From Hydrogenophaga intermedia (GTDB taxonomy: Bacteria > Pseudomonadota > Gammaproteobacteria > Burkholderiales > Burkholderiaceae_C), in the NCBI RefSeq assembly GCF_023715105.1, contig NZ_JAMBNO010000007.1, positions 1 to 64,000 on the forward strand: 64,000 bases of DNA, given 5' to 3'. Positions 26,445 to 36,952 of the stretch are shown here, piece by piece. The notes under the pieces were generated by a model. That model searched no databases. It was not told where the DNA came from and worked only from the letters and a program-made list of their open reading frames with translations. The translations under genes and the position numbers were made by a program. Position 1 is the first letter of the stretch. Each line of letters starts with the position of its first letter.

Positions 26445-26699
26445 ATGTCACGTGCGGTCGGCGAGTCGCGTGAACGGCTCGACCTGATGCACGTGCCAGT
26501 CACTAGCGGGAAGTACGTAAATAGCGGATTCTTGGTGCGCGCGATGTCCAAGGCGGCGAGCCAATTTGCGCGCGGGACAGGTGTTGCGGAGCCTCCAGTT
26601 GTATTCGTAGACGGCAGACCAAGCGCGCGGCAAGCCTCTCCCGCAAGTCTGCCGATCTTCAGAGTGCTTGCGCCCTGCTACATCCGCAGCGTGAAATAG
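26445..26699 (+). CDS. Possible small unknown protein
   Basis: An 84-codon frame starting MSRAVGESRERLDLMHVPVT. The same frame is open upstream to about 26331 with protein-like sequence but no start codon, so this may be the 3' part of a gene that has lost its front. No domain recognised and no clear ribosome binding site. Codon use resembles the neighbouring unknown gene more than purL. Treated as tentative. Confidence 0.3.
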   Translation: MSRAVGESRERLDLMHVPVTSGKYVNSGFLVRAMSKAASQFARGTGVAEPPVVFVDGRPSARQASPASLPIFRVLAPCYIRSVK

Positions 26700-26900
26700 T
26701 TTCTACTTCGGAGGCCAGGAGGGGGCACCTACATGCCTATGGTGCATGCCTCGTCTTTGGAGGTGATGCTCAGGTGCACACGATTGTCCCTTCGACCCCT
26801 GTGGCGCAAGGCATCGAGGGCGATGACTCTATAGGTCGCGCGCATAAAATCTCGACTCCGCCCGCGCCTCCCCCGGGTCTACGCACCTCAGGCTCCCAAC

Positions 26901-29900
26901 GTGTCCCTGCACCTGCGCTTTTTTGAAGGCGGCAACGCCGTCAGCGACTTCAAAGTCCAGCAGCTCCTGCCCCGTCTCGCGGGCATTTCCGACAAGATCA
27001 CCGGCCTCTCGGCCCGCTTCGTGCACCTCGCGAGCTTCGACGGCGAGCCCGACGCGGCGACGCTGCGGCGCGTGGGCGAGCTGCTGACCTACGGTGAACC
27101 CAGCACCCCGGCCCACCTGAAGCTGGAAGAGGCCGGCGCGCCAGCCCTGCTGGTGATGCCTCGCCTGGGTACGGTCTCGCCCTGGGCGTCCAAGGCCACC
27201 GACATCGCCCACAACTGCGGCCTGGCGCTGCACCGGGTGGAGCGCCTGGTCGAGTACCGCGTCGACCTCAAGTCCGGCCTGCTGGGCAAGAAGGCCAGCC
27301 TGTCGGACGACCAGTTGCGCGCTGTCGCCGATCTGCTGCACGACCGCATGACGGAAAACGTCTCGTTCGACCGCAGCCAGGCGCAGGCCCTGTTCACCGA
27401 ACTGCACGCCTCGCCGATGGAGCAGGTGGACGTGCTCGGTGGCGGGCGCTCCGCGCTGGAGCGCGCCAACACCGACTGGGGCCTGGCCCTGGCCGACGAC
27501 GAGATCGATTACCTCGTGACCGCGTTCACCGGCCTGAAGCGCAACCCGACCGACGTCGAACTGATGATGTTCGCGCAGGCCAACAGCGAGCACTGCCGCC
27601 ACAAGATCTTCAACGCGCAGTTCACCATCGACGGCGTGGCGCAGGACAAGAGCCTGTTCGGCATGATCCGTCACACCCACCAGCTGGCGCCGCAGCACAC
27701 CGTGGTCGCCTACTCGGACAACGCCTCCATCATGGAAGGCAGCGTGGTCGAGCGCTTCGTGGCCCGTGCCGGCGGTGAGGCTTCGCCGGCCTATGCGGCC
27801 GAAACCGCCACGCACCATGTGCTTATGAAGGTGGAAACGCACAACCACCCGACCGCGATTTCCCCATTTCCCGGTGCCTCCACCGGCGCGGGCGGTGAGA
27901 TCCGCGACGAGGGCGCGACCGGCCGCGGCTCCAAACCCAAGGCGGGTCTCACTGGCTTCACCGTCGGCAAGCTCTGGGGTGGCCTCTCCGACCAGCCGGG
28001 CGGCAAGCCCGAGCACATCGCCAGCCCGCTGCAGATCATGACCGAGGGCCCGCTGGGCGGCGCGGCCTTCAACAACGAGTTCGGCCGGCCCAATCTGCTG
28101 GGCTACTTCCGCGAGTACGAGCTGTCGGTGGACGGCGTGCAGCGCGGTTACCACAAGCCCATCATGATCGCGGGCGGCGTCGGCGTGATCGACGCGACGC
28201 AGACGGAGAAGATCGAGTTCCCGGCCGGTTCGCTGCTGATCCAGCTTGGTGGCCCGGGCATGAAGATCGGCATGGGTGGCAGCGCGGCCAGCTCCATGGC
28301 CACCGGCACCAACGCCGCTTCGCTCGATTTCGATTCCGTGCAGCGCGGCAACCCCGAGATCGAACGCCGCGCGCAGGAGGTCATCAACCACTGCTGGCAG
28401 CAGGGCGCGAACAACCCCATCCTGGCGATCCACGACGTGGGCGCAGGCGGCCTGTCGAACGCCTTCCCCGAACTGACCAACGACGCGGGACGCGGGGCGC
28501 GCTTCGACCTGCGCGCCGTGCCGCTGGAAGAAAGTGGCCTGGCGCCCAAGGAAATCTGGTGCAACGAAAGCCAGGAGCGTTACGTGCTGGCGATCGCACC
28601 CGAGTCGCTTGAGGTGTTCAAAGGCTTCTGCGAGCGCGAGCGCTGCCCGTTTTCCGTGATCGGCGTCGCCACCGAAGAACGCCAGCTGGTGCTGGCCGAT
28701 GAAGCCCAGCAGAGCCCGGTCGACATGCCGATGAACGTGCTGCTGGGCAAACCGCCCAAGATGCACCGCGACGTCCAGACCGTGGCCCGCGCGCCGGCGC
28801 CCCTGGACCTCACCGGTGTGGACCTGCAGAAAGCCGTGATCGACGTGCTGAGCCACCCGACGGTGGCCTCCAAGCGTTTCCTCATCACCATCGGTGACCG
28901 CACCGTGGGCGGACTGTCGCACCGCGACCAGATGGTCGGCCCCTGGCAGGTGCCGGTGGCGGACTGCGCCGTGACTCTGGCTGATTTCAAAGGCTTCGCG
29001 GGCGAGGCCATGAGCATGGGCGAGCGCACGCCGCTGGCCGCGCTCGACGCCGCGGCTTCTGGCCGCATGGCGGTGGCCGAGGCCATCACCAACCTGCTGG
29101 CCGCGCCGATCGAACTGCCGCGCGTGAAGCTCTCCGCCAACTGGATGGCCGCCTGTGGTGAACCGGGCGAAGACGCTGCGCTGTACGAGACCGTGAAAGC
29201 GGTCGGCATGGAGCTCTGCCCGGCGCTGGGTATTTCGATTCCCGTGGGCAAGGACAGCCTGTCCATGCGCACGCAGTGGAAAGAGGGCGGTGACACGAAG
29301 AAGGTGACCTCGCCGGTCAGCCTGATCGTGAGCGCCTTCGCCACGCTGGCCGACGTGCGCGGCACGCTCACGCCGCAGTTGAACAACGCCCTCGAAGACA
29401 CCACGCTGGTGCTGATCGACCTCGGCAAGGGCCGCCACCGCATGGGCGGCAGCGTGCTGGCCCAGGTGCTGGGGCAGGGTGGTGGCGAGGCGCCGGATCT
29501 CGACGACGCCAAGGACCTGGTGAGCCTGGTCAACGGGGTCAACGCCCTGCGCGCGCAAGGCCAGATCCTGGCCTACCACGACCGAAGCGACGGTGGCCTG
29601 CTGGCCGCCGCGGCCGAGATGGCCTTTGCCGGCCACGTGGGCGTGGCGCTCAACGTGGACCTGCTGGTCACCGAAGGCGACGGCATCAGCGACAGCCGCG
29701 CCGAGATGGGCGACGCCAAGAACTGGGCCGGCCAGGTCAGCGCGCGGCGCGAGGAACTCACGCTCAAGGCGCTGTTCAGCGAAGAGTTGGGCGTGCTGCT
29801 GCAGGTCAAAACCGACGACCGCAACGCGGTGATGCAAACCCTGCGCGAACATGGGTTGAACAAACACAGCCACTTTGTCGGCAAGACATGCCCGGCCAAT

Positions 29901-30911
29901 TCGGCAATCGAGGCGGGCAAGGGACAACTGCAGGTCTGGCGCGAAGGCAAGGCCGTGTTCTCGGCCAGCCTGTTCGACCTGCACCAGGTCTGGGACAGGG
30001 TGAGCTGGAAGATCAACCAGCAGCGCGACAACCCGGCCTGCGCCGACGCCGAACACGCGGCCGCCGGCCGGCCCGAAGACCCGGGCCTGCACACAAAGCT
30101 GAGCTTCGACCTAAACGACAACGTGGCCGCGCCGTTTCTCAATCTAACGCGGCCGCGGGTAGCTATCCTGCGCGAGCAGGGTGTGAATTCGCATGTGGAG
30201 ACGGCCTATGCCTTTACCCAGGCCGGCTTCGAGGCCTACGACGTGCACATGACCGACCTGCAGACCGGCCGCGCGAAACTGGCCGACTTCAAGGGCGTGG
30301 TCGCCTGCGGCGGCTTCAGCTACGGCGACACGCTGGGTGCCGGCATCGGCTGGGCGCGCAGCATCACCTTCAACCCCGGGCTGTCGGCGCAGTTCCAGGG
30401 TTTCTTTGCGCGCACCGACACCTTCGCTCTGGGTGTCTGCAACGGCTGCCAGATGTTCGCCGAGCTGGCCGACATCATTCCCGGCGCCGAGGCCTGGCCG
30501 CGTTTCACCACCAACCAGAGCGAGCGCTTCGAGGCGCGGCTTTCGATGGTGGAGGTGCTCGAATCGCCCAGCCTGTTCCTGCAGGGCATGGCCGGCAGCC
30601 GCCTGCCGATCGCCGTCGCCCATGGCGAGGGTTATGCCAACTTCCATCATCGGGGCGACGCGACCAAGGCCATCGCCGCGATGCGCTTCACCGACAACAC
30701 CGGCGCAGCCACCGAGGCCTACCCATTCAACCCCAACGGCAGTCCGGGCGGCCTGACCGCCGTGACCACGGCCGACGGCCGCTTCACGGCCATGATGCCG
30801 CACCCCGAGCGCGTGTTTCGCAACATCCAGATGAGCTGGACCGACCAGGACCCGACCGCCCCGAGCGCCTGGACGCAGATGTGGCGCAATGCTCGCCAAT
30901 GGGTCGGCTGA
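26901..30911 (+). CDS. purL: Phosphoribosylformylglycinamidine synthase
   Basis: A 1336-residue single-chain (PurLQ-type) enzyme for the fourth step of purine synthesis, converting FGAR, glutamine and ATP to FGAM. The N-terminal domain and linker (about 1-220) are followed by the FGAM synthase core with the ATP/substrate loops [17 protein letters not shown] and [20 protein letters not shown], and the C-terminal glutaminase with the nucleophile in [12 protein letters not shown] and His in [12 protein letters not shown]. Start is GTG 26901. A TAAAAT at 26845-26850 may be part of the promoter. GC rises sharply here compared with the sequence to the left. Confidence 0.97.
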   Translation: MSLHLRFFEGGNAVSDFKVQQLLPRLAGISDKITGLSARFVHLASFDGEPDAATLRRVGELLTYGEPSTPAHLKLEEAGAPALLVMPRLGTVSPWASKATDIAHNCGLALHRVERLVEYRVDLKSGLLGKKASLSDDQLRAVADLLHDRMTENVSFDRSQAQALFTELHASPMEQVDVLGGGRSALERANTDWGLALADDEIDYLVTAFTGLKRNPTDVELMMFAQANSEHCRHKIFNAQFTIDGVAQDKSLFGMIRHTHQLAPQHTVVAYSDNASIMEGSVVERFVARAGGEASPAYAAETATHHVLMKVETHNHPTAISPFPGASTGAGGEIRDEGATGRGSKPKAGLTGFTVGKLWGGLSDQPGGKPEHIASPLQIMTEGPLGGAAFNNEFGRPNLLGYFREYELSVDGVQRGYHKPIMIAGGVGVIDATQTEKIEFPAGSLLIQLGGPGMKIGMGGSAASSMATGTNAASLDFDSVQRGNPEIERRAQEVINHCWQQGANNPILAIHDVGAGGLSNAFPELTNDAGRGARFDLRAVPLEESGLAPKEIWCNESQERYVLAIAPESLEVFKGFCERERCPFSVIGVATEERQLVLADEAQQSPVDMPMNVLLGKPPKMHRDVQTVARAPAPLDLTGVDLQKAVIDVLSHPTVASKRFLITIGDRTVGGLSHRDQMVGPWQVPVADCAVTLADFKGFAGEAMSMGERTPLAALDAAASGRMAVAEAITNLLAAPIELPRVKLSANWMAACGEPGEDAALYETVKAVGMELCPALGISIPVGKDSLSMRTQWKEGGDTKKVTSPVSLIVSAFATLADVRGTLTPQLNNALEDTTLVLIDLGKGRHRMGGSVLAQVLGQGGGEAPDLDDAKDLVSLVNGVNALRAQGQILAYHDRSDGGLLAAAAEMAFAGHVGVALNVDLLVTEGDGISDSRAEMGDAKNWAGQVSARREELTLKALFSEELGVLLQVKTDDRNAVMQTLREHGLNKHSHFVGKTCPANSAIEAGKGQLQVWREGKAVFSASLFDLHQVWDRVSWKINQQRDNPACADAEHAAAGRPEDPGLHTKLSFDLNDNVAAPFLNLTRPRVAILREQGVNSHVETAYAFTQAGFEAYDVHMTDLQTGRAKLADFKGVVACGGFSYGDTLGAGIGWARSITFNPGLSAQFQGFFARTDTFALGVCNGCQMFAELADIIPGAEAWPRFTTNQSERFEARLSMVEVLESPSLFLQGMAGSRLPIAVAHGEGYANFHHRGDATKAIAAMRFTDNTGAATEAYPFNPNGSPGGLTAVTTADGRFTAMMPHPERVFRNIQMSWTDQDPTAPSAWTQMWRNARQWVG

Positions 30912-30936
30912 GCAAAATCTCCCGGGGCTCCGACGC

Positions 30937-31008
30937 ATGACCATCGAAATTCCCAAAGACGCGCGTGCCGTGGCGATCGCCTCGTTCAAGAGAGGCGGGG
31001 GCGCCTGA
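30937..31008 (+). pseudogene. Fragment of a DUF2164 gene
   Basis: The frame starts MTIEIPKDARAVAIASFKR, which matches the first residues of DUF2164 proteins (about 80 residues), then ends after GGGA at a stop. The remaining three quarters of the domain cannot be found in any frame before purF. It is a truncated remnant. Confidence 0.45.
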
Positions 31009-31106
31009 GGCAGGGTGGTCACGGAGCATGCCATCAAGCACTTGTTACCAGAGCCAGTGGCCCGAAATGTTGCTTAGAACGGTTTGATTTTTTGAGGGAT
31101 CGAAAC

Positions 31107-32603
31107 ATGTGTGGAATCGTGGGTGTGGTCAGCAAAACGCCAGTCAACCAACTGATTTACGACGCCTTGCTGCTGCTGCAGCATCGCGGCCAGGATGCGG
31201 CCGGCATCGTCACCCAGCAGGGACGCAAGTTCTTCATGCACAAGGCCAAGGGCATGGTGCGTGACGTGTTTCGAACCCGCAACATGCGTACGCTGCCCGG
31301 CATCTGCGGACTGGGTCAGGTGCGCTATCCCACGGCGGGAAACGCCTATAGCGAAGAAGAGGCGCAGCCCTTCTACGTGAACGCGCCCTTCGGCCTGGTG
31401 CTGGTGCACAACGGCAACTTGACCAATGCGAAGGCGCTGAAGCAAGAACTGTTTCAAACTGACCACCGCCACATCAACACAGAGAGCGACTCGGAAGTGC
31501 TGCTCAACGTGCTGGCGCACGAACTGGAGAAGGTCACGCGCGGCATCACCTTGAAGCCGGCCGACGTGTTTGCCGCTGTGCGCGGCGTGCATCAGCGCGT
31601 CAAGGGTTCATACGCAGTGGTAGCGATGATCGCAGGCCACGGCCTGCTGGCCTTTCGCGATCCGTTCGGCATCCGCCCGCTGTGTGTGGGCCACAACGAC
31701 CAGGGCAGTGTGATGGTCGCCAGCGAATCGGTGGCACTCGAAGGCAACGGGTTCGAGCTCGACCGCGACGTGCTGCCCGGTGAAGCGGTGTTTGTCGAAA
31801 TGGAAGGCAAGGTGCACTTTCAGCAGTGCGCCGATAAGGTCAGCCACAACCCCTGCATTTTTGAGTTCGTCTATCTGGCCCGACCCGACTCGGTGCTGGA
31901 CGGCATCTCGGTCTATCAGGCCAGGCTGAACATGGGTGTGACTCTGGCCAAGCGTGTGGTCTCCACCGTGCGGCCGAGTGACATCGACGTGGTCATTCCG
32001 ATTCCAGAGACATCTCGCCCGAGCGCCATGGAGCTGGCCCAGTTGCTAGGACTGCCGTACCGCGAAGGCTTTGTGAAGAACCGATACGTCGGCCGCACTT
32101 TCATCATGCCGGGGCAGGGCGTTCGAAAAAAATCGGTGCGCCAGAAGCTCAACGTGATCGGCAGCGAGTTCAAGGGCCGCAACGTGCTGCTGGTGGACGA
32201 CTCCATCGTGCGCGGAACCACCAGCCGGGAGATCGTGCAGATGGCGCGCGACGCCGGCGCCCGAAAGGTGTACCTGGCCAGTGCTGCGCCTCCAGTGCGA
32301 TATCCGAACGTTTACGGAATCGACATGCCAACAACCGACGAATTGGTGGCGCACAACCGCACGGTGGAAGAGGTCCGCGAGAGCATCGGCTGCGATGCAT
32401 TGATCTACCAGGACCTGGATGCGATGACGCAGGCCATCGGTTCGCTCAACCCCAAGCTCACCGGTTTTGACGCATCGCCTTTCGATGGCGTGTACGTAAC
32501 CGGTGACATCACGCTGGAAGACATTGCGCGCTTGAATGCCGGGCGTGACGTGCACGAAGAGGGCGACGGCGACACCTCGCGTCTGGCGCTGCCCAACGCG
32601 TAG
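31107..32603 (+). CDS. purF: Amidophosphoribosyltransferase
   Basis: A 498-residue enzyme that commits PRPP to purine synthesis by making phosphoribosylamine. It starts MCGIVGVV, so Cys2 becomes the N-terminal glutaminase nucleophile after Met removal. The N-terminal Ntn domain (about 1-235) is followed by the phosphoribosyltransferase domain with the PRPP motif NVLLVDDSIVRGTT. The ATG at 31107 follows GAGGGAT. In many relatives purF follows cvpA; no cvpA is present here. The stop lies 21 bases before the left end of the Tn3-family transposon. Confidence 0.97.
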   Translation: MCGIVGVVSKTPVNQLIYDALLLLQHRGQDAAGIVTQQGRKFFMHKAKGMVRDVFRTRNMRTLPGICGLGQVRYPTAGNAYSEEEAQPFYVNAPFGLVLVHNGNLTNAKALKQELFQTDHRHINTESDSEVLLNVLAHELEKVTRGITLKPADVFAAVRGVHQRVKGSYAVVAMIAGHGLLAFRDPFGIRPLCVGHNDQGSVMVASESVALEGNGFELDRDVLPGEAVFVEMEGKVHFQQCADKVSHNPCIFEFVYLARPDSVLDGISVYQARLNMGVTLAKRVVSTVRPSDIDVVIPIPETSRPSAMELAQLLGLPYREGFVKNRYVGRTFIMPGQGVRKKSVRQKLNVIGSEFKGRNVLLVDDSIVRGTTSREIVQMARDAGARKVYLASAAPPVRYPNVYGIDMPTTDELVAHNRTVEEVRESIGCDALIYQDLDAMTQAIGSLNPKLTGFDASPFDGVYVTGDITLEDIARLNAGRDVHEEGDGDTSRLALPNA

Positions 32604-32624
32604 CTTGCCTGAGTGCTCCGGTTG

Positions 32625-32662
32625 GGGGTGGTCGTACTTTTCGTGCAGATTGGTGCGCTTTC
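32625..32662 (+). repeat. Left 38-bp terminal inverted repeat of the Tn3-family transposon
   Basis: It begins GGGGTGGTCGTACTTTTCGT and ends GTGCGCTTTC. Read inward it matches the right repeat (50982 back to 50945) except at position 6 (G here, A there) and the last base. GGGG at the tip and the 38-bp length are the family rule. Confidence 0.9.
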
Positions 32663-32783
32663 GCCTGAAGCCCAACATCCATGCGGGTTCCCGCGGGTCG
32701 CCACCCCCGCAAGCTGATCACTCAGTTGGGTTGACGGAAGCCGCGGCGGTACATTGACCGCCCACCTGCCGCTGCCCAACCCC

Positions 32784-35723
32784 ATGCCCGCCTTCGCCCT
32801 GCGCTTCGTCGGCCAAGAGGCCTTGCCGCCTCGCCTGAGTGAGTTTGATCGGGAGCAGTTCTTTTCGCTCACGTCGGCGGACGTGGCGGCCCTCCGGGAG
32901 CAGTTCCGCAGCGACCGCCGCCTGCCCGCCGCGCTGATGCTCATGTTCATGCGCGTGGCCGGCCGACCGCTCGACGGTTTCAACGTGCTGCCCCGAAACC
33001 TCCTCCGGCACACCGCCCAGGTCCTGGCCGTGTCGCCGCCGTCCATCGCCAGCCTGCGGTCGATCTACAAGCGCCGGCAGACCCTCTTCAAGCACCAGCT
33101 CTGGGCCAAGACCTATCTCGGCCTGCGCGAACTTGCAATCGACGACGAAGTCGCGCTGACCGCGGCCCTGCTGGCCCAAGCAGCCGACGCCTCCCACGCC
33201 GATGACCTGGTCCAGTCGGCCAGCCACTGGCTGTTCACGCGGCGCATCCTGATCCCAGGAGCGCGCCGCCTGCAGGACTGGGCCCGAGATGCATTCGCCG
33301 CGGTGGAGGCGCAGATCCTCAGCGCGGTGAATGCCGCCGTACCACCGGCAGCGGCGCAGAAGGTTGTCGACGCCGCATACAGCACGCGGCCGGGCACCGA
33401 CACGACGTGCCTGGAGTGGCTCAAGACGCCGTCCAAGCGTCACGGCCCGAGCACCCTTGCGGAGACCATCGACAAGGTCCGCTACCTGAAAGAGCTCGGT
33501 GCCCACGACTGGAACCTGAATGCCGTGTCGCTGGCAAAGCAGCAGGCCTATGCCCGTCAGGTCCAGGCCAGGCGCCCCGTGAAGACGCGGGAGATCAAGC
33601 CATCGCGCCAGCTGATCGAGTTGGTGTGCTTCCTGCGGGTGACGCTGCTCGAACTCACCGATGTCGCCCTCTTGCAAACCAGCCGGCGCAGCCAGCAACT
33701 GTTCCGCGAGGCGGCGGACAAGGCGCAATCAAACCGTATCCGGGGCACGACAGGCCTGATCCAGCAGGCGGCCAAGGCGCGATCCGTCCTGTACGACGAA
33801 ACGAAGACCTGGCAGGCGAGAGTCCTGGAAGCCAGAGAACTGCTCGCCGAGCTCGGCGAAGCCGCCAGCGGCAGCTTCGTGTCCTTGGTTCGCAAGGCCT
33901 TGGCGGAAGACAGCCAGCGCGTGCGCGCTTGCCTGGGAGCGCTGAAAGATCTGGACCTCGGTGGCCGCCCCGGCGATCCGGGCTTCGAACAGTGGAAGTC
34001 CTGGACGGATCTGCAGCGCAAGGGTGTGACCGAGCTGAAGGAGGGCGTACCGCTGCCAGATGTTGGCACAGCCTGGCACGGCCTGGTCCGCGATCTGGAC
34101 CCCCGCTCAGGGTTTCGGGCGTTTGAGGCCTGCACGATGATGTCGCTGCGCAAGAGCCTTCGCCGAGGCAGTGTCTGGCTGGACCACTCGCTGAGTTTTC
34201 GGGAGCGAGACCAGATGCTCATCCCGCCGGCGGATTGGGTCTTGCAACGGGACGAGCAGGTTGAGTTGCTGGGCATGCCCAAGTCGGCGGCCGAATTCCT
34301 GGAGCCCCTGCTGGCCAACTTGATGGCCGCTATGTCTGCGGTGGCAGAGGCCCAGCGGCGCGGCAAGGTCGAGATCGGCGCCGACGGCATGCTCCACCTG
34401 CCTGCGATCACGGCACTGCCGGATCAAGGCGAGCCGGTGCGCACACGCGAGACCATCTACAACTTGATTGGCAGCGTACAGTTTCCGGACATGCTGTTGG
34501 AGGTGGATGCCGCCACCGGGTACAGCGAAGCGCTGCTCGGCCACCGCGCGCAGTCCACCGGCGAACTCGTGGCCCTGTACGGCGCGTTGCTGGCGCACGG
34601 TACCGATGCGGACGCCAAGGGCGTGGCGTCGATGATCCCTGGTCTGGAGCCCACACAAGTCACTGTGGCCATGCGCGCCTTGGAAGGAAGTGGCCGCCTG
34701 CGCCGCGCCAACGAGCGCGTGGCCGAGTTCCAGAGCCGGATCCCCATCGCGGCACTGTGGGGCAACGGGGACAAGGCATCAGCCGACATGATGTCGCTGG
34801 ACGTTTCGCGCCACCTGTGGAACGCCCGTGTGGACCCACGCCGGCGCACCTACGCCGCAGGCCTCTACACCCATGTGCGCGACCGCTGGGGCATCGTCTA
34901 CGACCAACCCATCGTGCTCAACGAACGACAGGCCGGCGTCGCCATCGAGGGCATCGAGCAGCACAACAGCGCGGCGGATCGGATTCGGATCTCGCTGCTG
35001 GCGGTCGACACGCACGGCTACACGAATCCGGCGATGGCCATCTCCAAGCTGCTGGGATTTGACTTGTGCCCCCGCCTGCGGGACCTGGCCGAACGAAAGC
35101 TCTACCTGCCTCGTGGATTCACCGTGCCCGATGGCTTGGAAGTCGTCACCGTTCGGCGCGTGTCTTTGGCCGCCATCGAGCGCGGTTGGGATGAATTGCT
35201 TCGCCTGGCGGCGTCAATCCGCTCGGGACGTGTCTCCGCCACGCTGGCATTGCAGCGCTTCGGGTCGGCTGCCCAGGGGGATCCACTGCACCGGGCGGCG
35301 GAGCACCTGGGCCGGCTGCTGCGAACGGTGTTCCTGTGCGACTACATCGCCATCGAGGACTTCCGCCGCGAGATCCATACCTTGCTGAACCGTGGCGAGT
35401 CGGTGCATCAGCTGCAGCGCGCCGTGTACTCAGGCAAGGTGGCGCCCGAACGCGGCCGGCGGCGGGACGAGATGAAGGCGATCTCCGGCTCACACGCCCT
35501 GCTGACGAACATCGTGCTGGCCTGGAACACTGCCCGTATGCACGAGGTGGTCGAGAGGCTCAAGCGAGACGGGATCCCAGTCGAGGACTACTGGCTGCGC
35601 CGCATCGGCCCGGCGCACTTCTCGCACATCAATTTCCGCGGCACGATGAGATTCGGCATCGAGAAGTTCGCGGCGGCGCTGATCCAACGCGTGCCGGGCC
35701 AGGCAACTCGGTCTGCTTCGTGA
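32784..35723 (+). CDS. tnpA: Tn3-family transposase TnpA
   Basis: A very large DDE transposase (979 residues from this ATG; a TTG at 32754 would add ten) that moves the element by replicative transposition through a cointegrate. The N-terminal region starts FALRFVGQEALPPRLSEFDR, a DUF4158-like DNA-binding part. The C-terminal half is the Tn3 transposase domain, with conserved blocks such as ETIYNLIGSVQFPDMLLEVD, and VRDRWGIVYDQPIV and ISGSHALLTNIVLAWNTARM near the end. The frame is intact over its whole length. It is transcribed inward from the left repeat, 121 bases away. Confidence 0.93.
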   Translation: MPAFALRFVGQEALPPRLSEFDREQFFSLTSADVAALREQFRSDRRLPAALMLMFMRVAGRPLDGFNVLPRNLLRHTAQVLAVSPPSIASLRSIYKRRQTLFKHQLWAKTYLGLRELAIDDEVALTAALLAQAADASHADDLVQSASHWLFTRRILIPGARRLQDWARDAFAAVEAQILSAVNAAVPPAAAQKVVDAAYSTRPGTDTTCLEWLKTPSKRHGPSTLAETIDKVRYLKELGAHDWNLNAVSLAKQQAYARQVQARRPVKTREIKPSRQLIELVCFLRVTLLELTDVALLQTSRRSQQLFREAADKAQSNRIRGTTGLIQQAAKARSVLYDETKTWQARVLEARELLAELGEAASGSFVSLVRKALAEDSQRVRACLGALKDLDLGGRPGDPGFEQWKSWTDLQRKGVTELKEGVPLPDVGTAWHGLVRDLDPRSGFRAFEACTMMSLRKSLRRGSVWLDHSLSFRERDQMLIPPADWVLQRDEQVELLGMPKSAAEFLEPLLANLMAAMSAVAEAQRRGKVEIGADGMLHLPAITALPDQGEPVRTRETIYNLIGSVQFPDMLLEVDAATGYSEALLGHRAQSTGELVALYGALLAHGTDADAKGVASMIPGLEPTQVTVAMRALEGSGRLRRANERVAEFQSRIPIAALWGNGDKASADMMSLDVSRHLWNARVDPRRRTYAAGLYTHVRDRWGIVYDQPIVLNERQAGVAIEGIEQHNSAADRIRISLLAVDTHGYTNPAMAISKLLGFDLCPRLRDLAERKLYLPRGFTVPDGLEVVTVRRVSLAAIERGWDELLRLAASIRSGRVSATLALQRFGSAAQGDPLHRAAEHLGRLLRTVFLCDYIAIEDFRREIHTLLNRGESVHQLQRAVYSGKVAPERGRRRDEMKAISGSHALLTNIVLAWNTARMHEVVERLKRDGIPVEDYWLRRIGPAHFSHINFRGTMRFGIEKFAAALIQRVPGQATRSAS

Positions 35724-35773
35724 CGGGACCCGCTCCCGCACACGCAGAACTGGAAGAAGGTCAGCCGTCGGAG

Positions 35774-35790
35774 TTGACAACGGTTGTCAA
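35774..35790. promoter_or_regulatory. Palindromic operator of parDE
   Basis: TTGACAAC-G-GTTGTCAA is a perfect dyad 18 bases upstream of the parD start. Autoregulated toxin-antitoxin operons carry such sites, bound by the antitoxin. The left half also reads as a -35 box (TTGACA), so binding would block the promoter. Confidence 0.7.
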
Positions 35791-35808
35791 ACCGCCCAAG
35801 ATGCCCAC

Positions 35809-36060
35809 ATGAGCCGACAAACCATGAGTTTCGCCTTGCCCGAGTCGATGCGCGAGTACATCGACAACCGGGTCGCCGCCGGCAACTATGGCAACACCAG
35901 CGAGTACATCCGCGACTTGGTCCGGCGCGACCAGGAAGAGCAGGCCAAGAAGCGGCTTCGCGACCTCATCGAAGAAGGGCTGGCATCCGGGCCCGGCCGG
36001 CGTCGCACCAAGGCGGACGAGAAGGAACTGCTGGCGATCGCTCGCGGCGAGATCGATTGA
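35809..36060 (+). CDS. parD: Antitoxin ParD (type II)
   Basis: An 83-residue antitoxin. The N-terminus is a ribbon-helix-helix (QTMSFALPESMREYIDNRVA then GNTSEYIRDLVRRD), which binds the operator. The C-terminal half, AKKRLRDLIEEGLASGPGRR, wraps the toxin. It overlaps the toxin start by four bases (TTGA). Together with parE it would stabilise the transposon or its replicon. Confidence 0.92.
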   Translation: MSRQTMSFALPESMREYIDNRVAAGNYGNTSEYIRDLVRRDQEEQAKKRLRDLIEEGLASGPGRRRTKADEKELLAIARGEID

Positions 36061-36383
36061 AGCCGGCGGTTCTGCGCCCGCAGGCGCTGCGCGACCAGCA
36101 GGGCGAAGTCCGCTACTACCGCAAGGAGGGTGGCACCCGCGTGGCGGTGAAGGTGGCCAAGGCCACCAACGCCGCGCTTGACCAGATCGAACTCGACCCT
36201 GGCATCGGCTCACCGACGCTCGGAAAGCTTCTTGGCATTCCAGGGCTTCGGACCTGGCGGGTCGCAAAGTTCCCGCTGCTGTGGTGCTACTTCGAACGCG
36301 GAGATGACCTGGATGTCGTCCGGCTGCTGGGCGAGCGCCAGGACCTCGCAGCGATCTTGGGCGATGAGTTCGCTTCGAACTAA
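36057..36383 (+). CDS. parE: Toxin ParE (type II)
   Basis: A 108-residue RelE/ParE-fold toxin that poisons DNA gyrase in characterised members. Family motifs are clear: EVRYYRKEGGTRVAVKVAKA, then PGIGSPTLGKLLGIPGLRTW and DDLDVVRLLGERQDLAAIL at the C-terminus. Translation starts at TTG 36057, overlapping the parD stop, which would keep toxin below antitoxin levels. The open frame to the left of this point is a shadow of parD. Confidence 0.9.
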   Translation: MKPAVLRPQALRDQQGEVRYYRKEGGTRVAVKVAKATNAALDQIELDPGIGSPTLGKLLGIPGLRTWRVAKFPLLWCYFERGDDLDVVRLLGERQDLAAILGDEFASN

Positions 36384-36630
36384 CGTTACTCACGTCGCGG
36401 CGGGCGCAGGGCCGGAGCTCAATGACCGGTCTACGGCAGACTGTTCGTCGAGTTGGCTGGCCGAAATCGACCCGTTGTAGTCAGTCGTATCGCGTCTAAG
36501 CAGACGTTCGCAAGTCGTTAGCTCGCGCATCACATGTACCTGTCGATTGACAGCGGCGGAGTCACTCAAGCCGGGGTCGGCCGCGCGCAGACCGGCAAAG
36601 AAGCTGCACGCTACGGCATCGAACTGATCA
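36384..36630. other. Intergenic stretch between parE and ynfA
   Basis: 247 bases with no supported gene. A short frame, MYLSIDSGGVTQAGVGRAQT onward, begins at 36535 and runs into the end of ynfA; it has no recognisable domain. The transcription units converge here. Confidence 0.3.
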
Positions 36631-36948
36631 TCAGCGCGGCTGAAACATGATGAGGCCCATGCCCGTCAGCGCGACGGCGACGCCCGCCACGTCCCATGCC
36701 GTCGGCCTGATGCCGTCCACGATCCACAGCCAAAGCAGCGCGACGCCGATGTAGACCCCGCCGTACGCCGCATACACCCGCCCCGCCGCCGTCTCGTGCA
36801 GCGTGAGCAGCCAGGCGAAGAGGGCCAGGCTCGCCGCCGCCGGAACGAGCAACCACGCGGACCTGCCCTGCTTCAGCCACAGGTAGGGCAGATAGCAGCC
36901 AACGATCTCGGCCAGGGCCGTGGCGATGAACAGGGCAAATGTCCTCAT
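36631..36948 (-). CDS. ynfA: YnfA family membrane protein (UPF0060)
   Basis: A 105-residue inner-membrane protein with four hydrophobic helices. It belongs to the YnfA family (small multidrug resistance-like fold), seen in [20 protein letters not shown] and [17 protein letters not shown]. Some YnfA proteins act as drug/proton exporters. It starts four bases after the lipoprotein gene stop, and so is probably the end of the efflux operon. Confidence 0.92.
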   Translation of the reverse strand: MRTFALFIATALAEIVGCYLPYLWLKQGRSAWLLVPAAASLALFAWLLTLHETAAGRVYAAYGGVYIGVALLWLWIVDGIRPTAWDVAGVAVALTGMGLIMFQPR

Positions 36949-36952
36949 GGGG

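Noticed and set aside
26829..30092. 1087-residue open frame on the minus strand across purL
   Set aside because: It lies antisense to the intact purL. Its composition (His, Gly, Arg, Val-rich, no domains) is the usual shadow of a high-GC gene.
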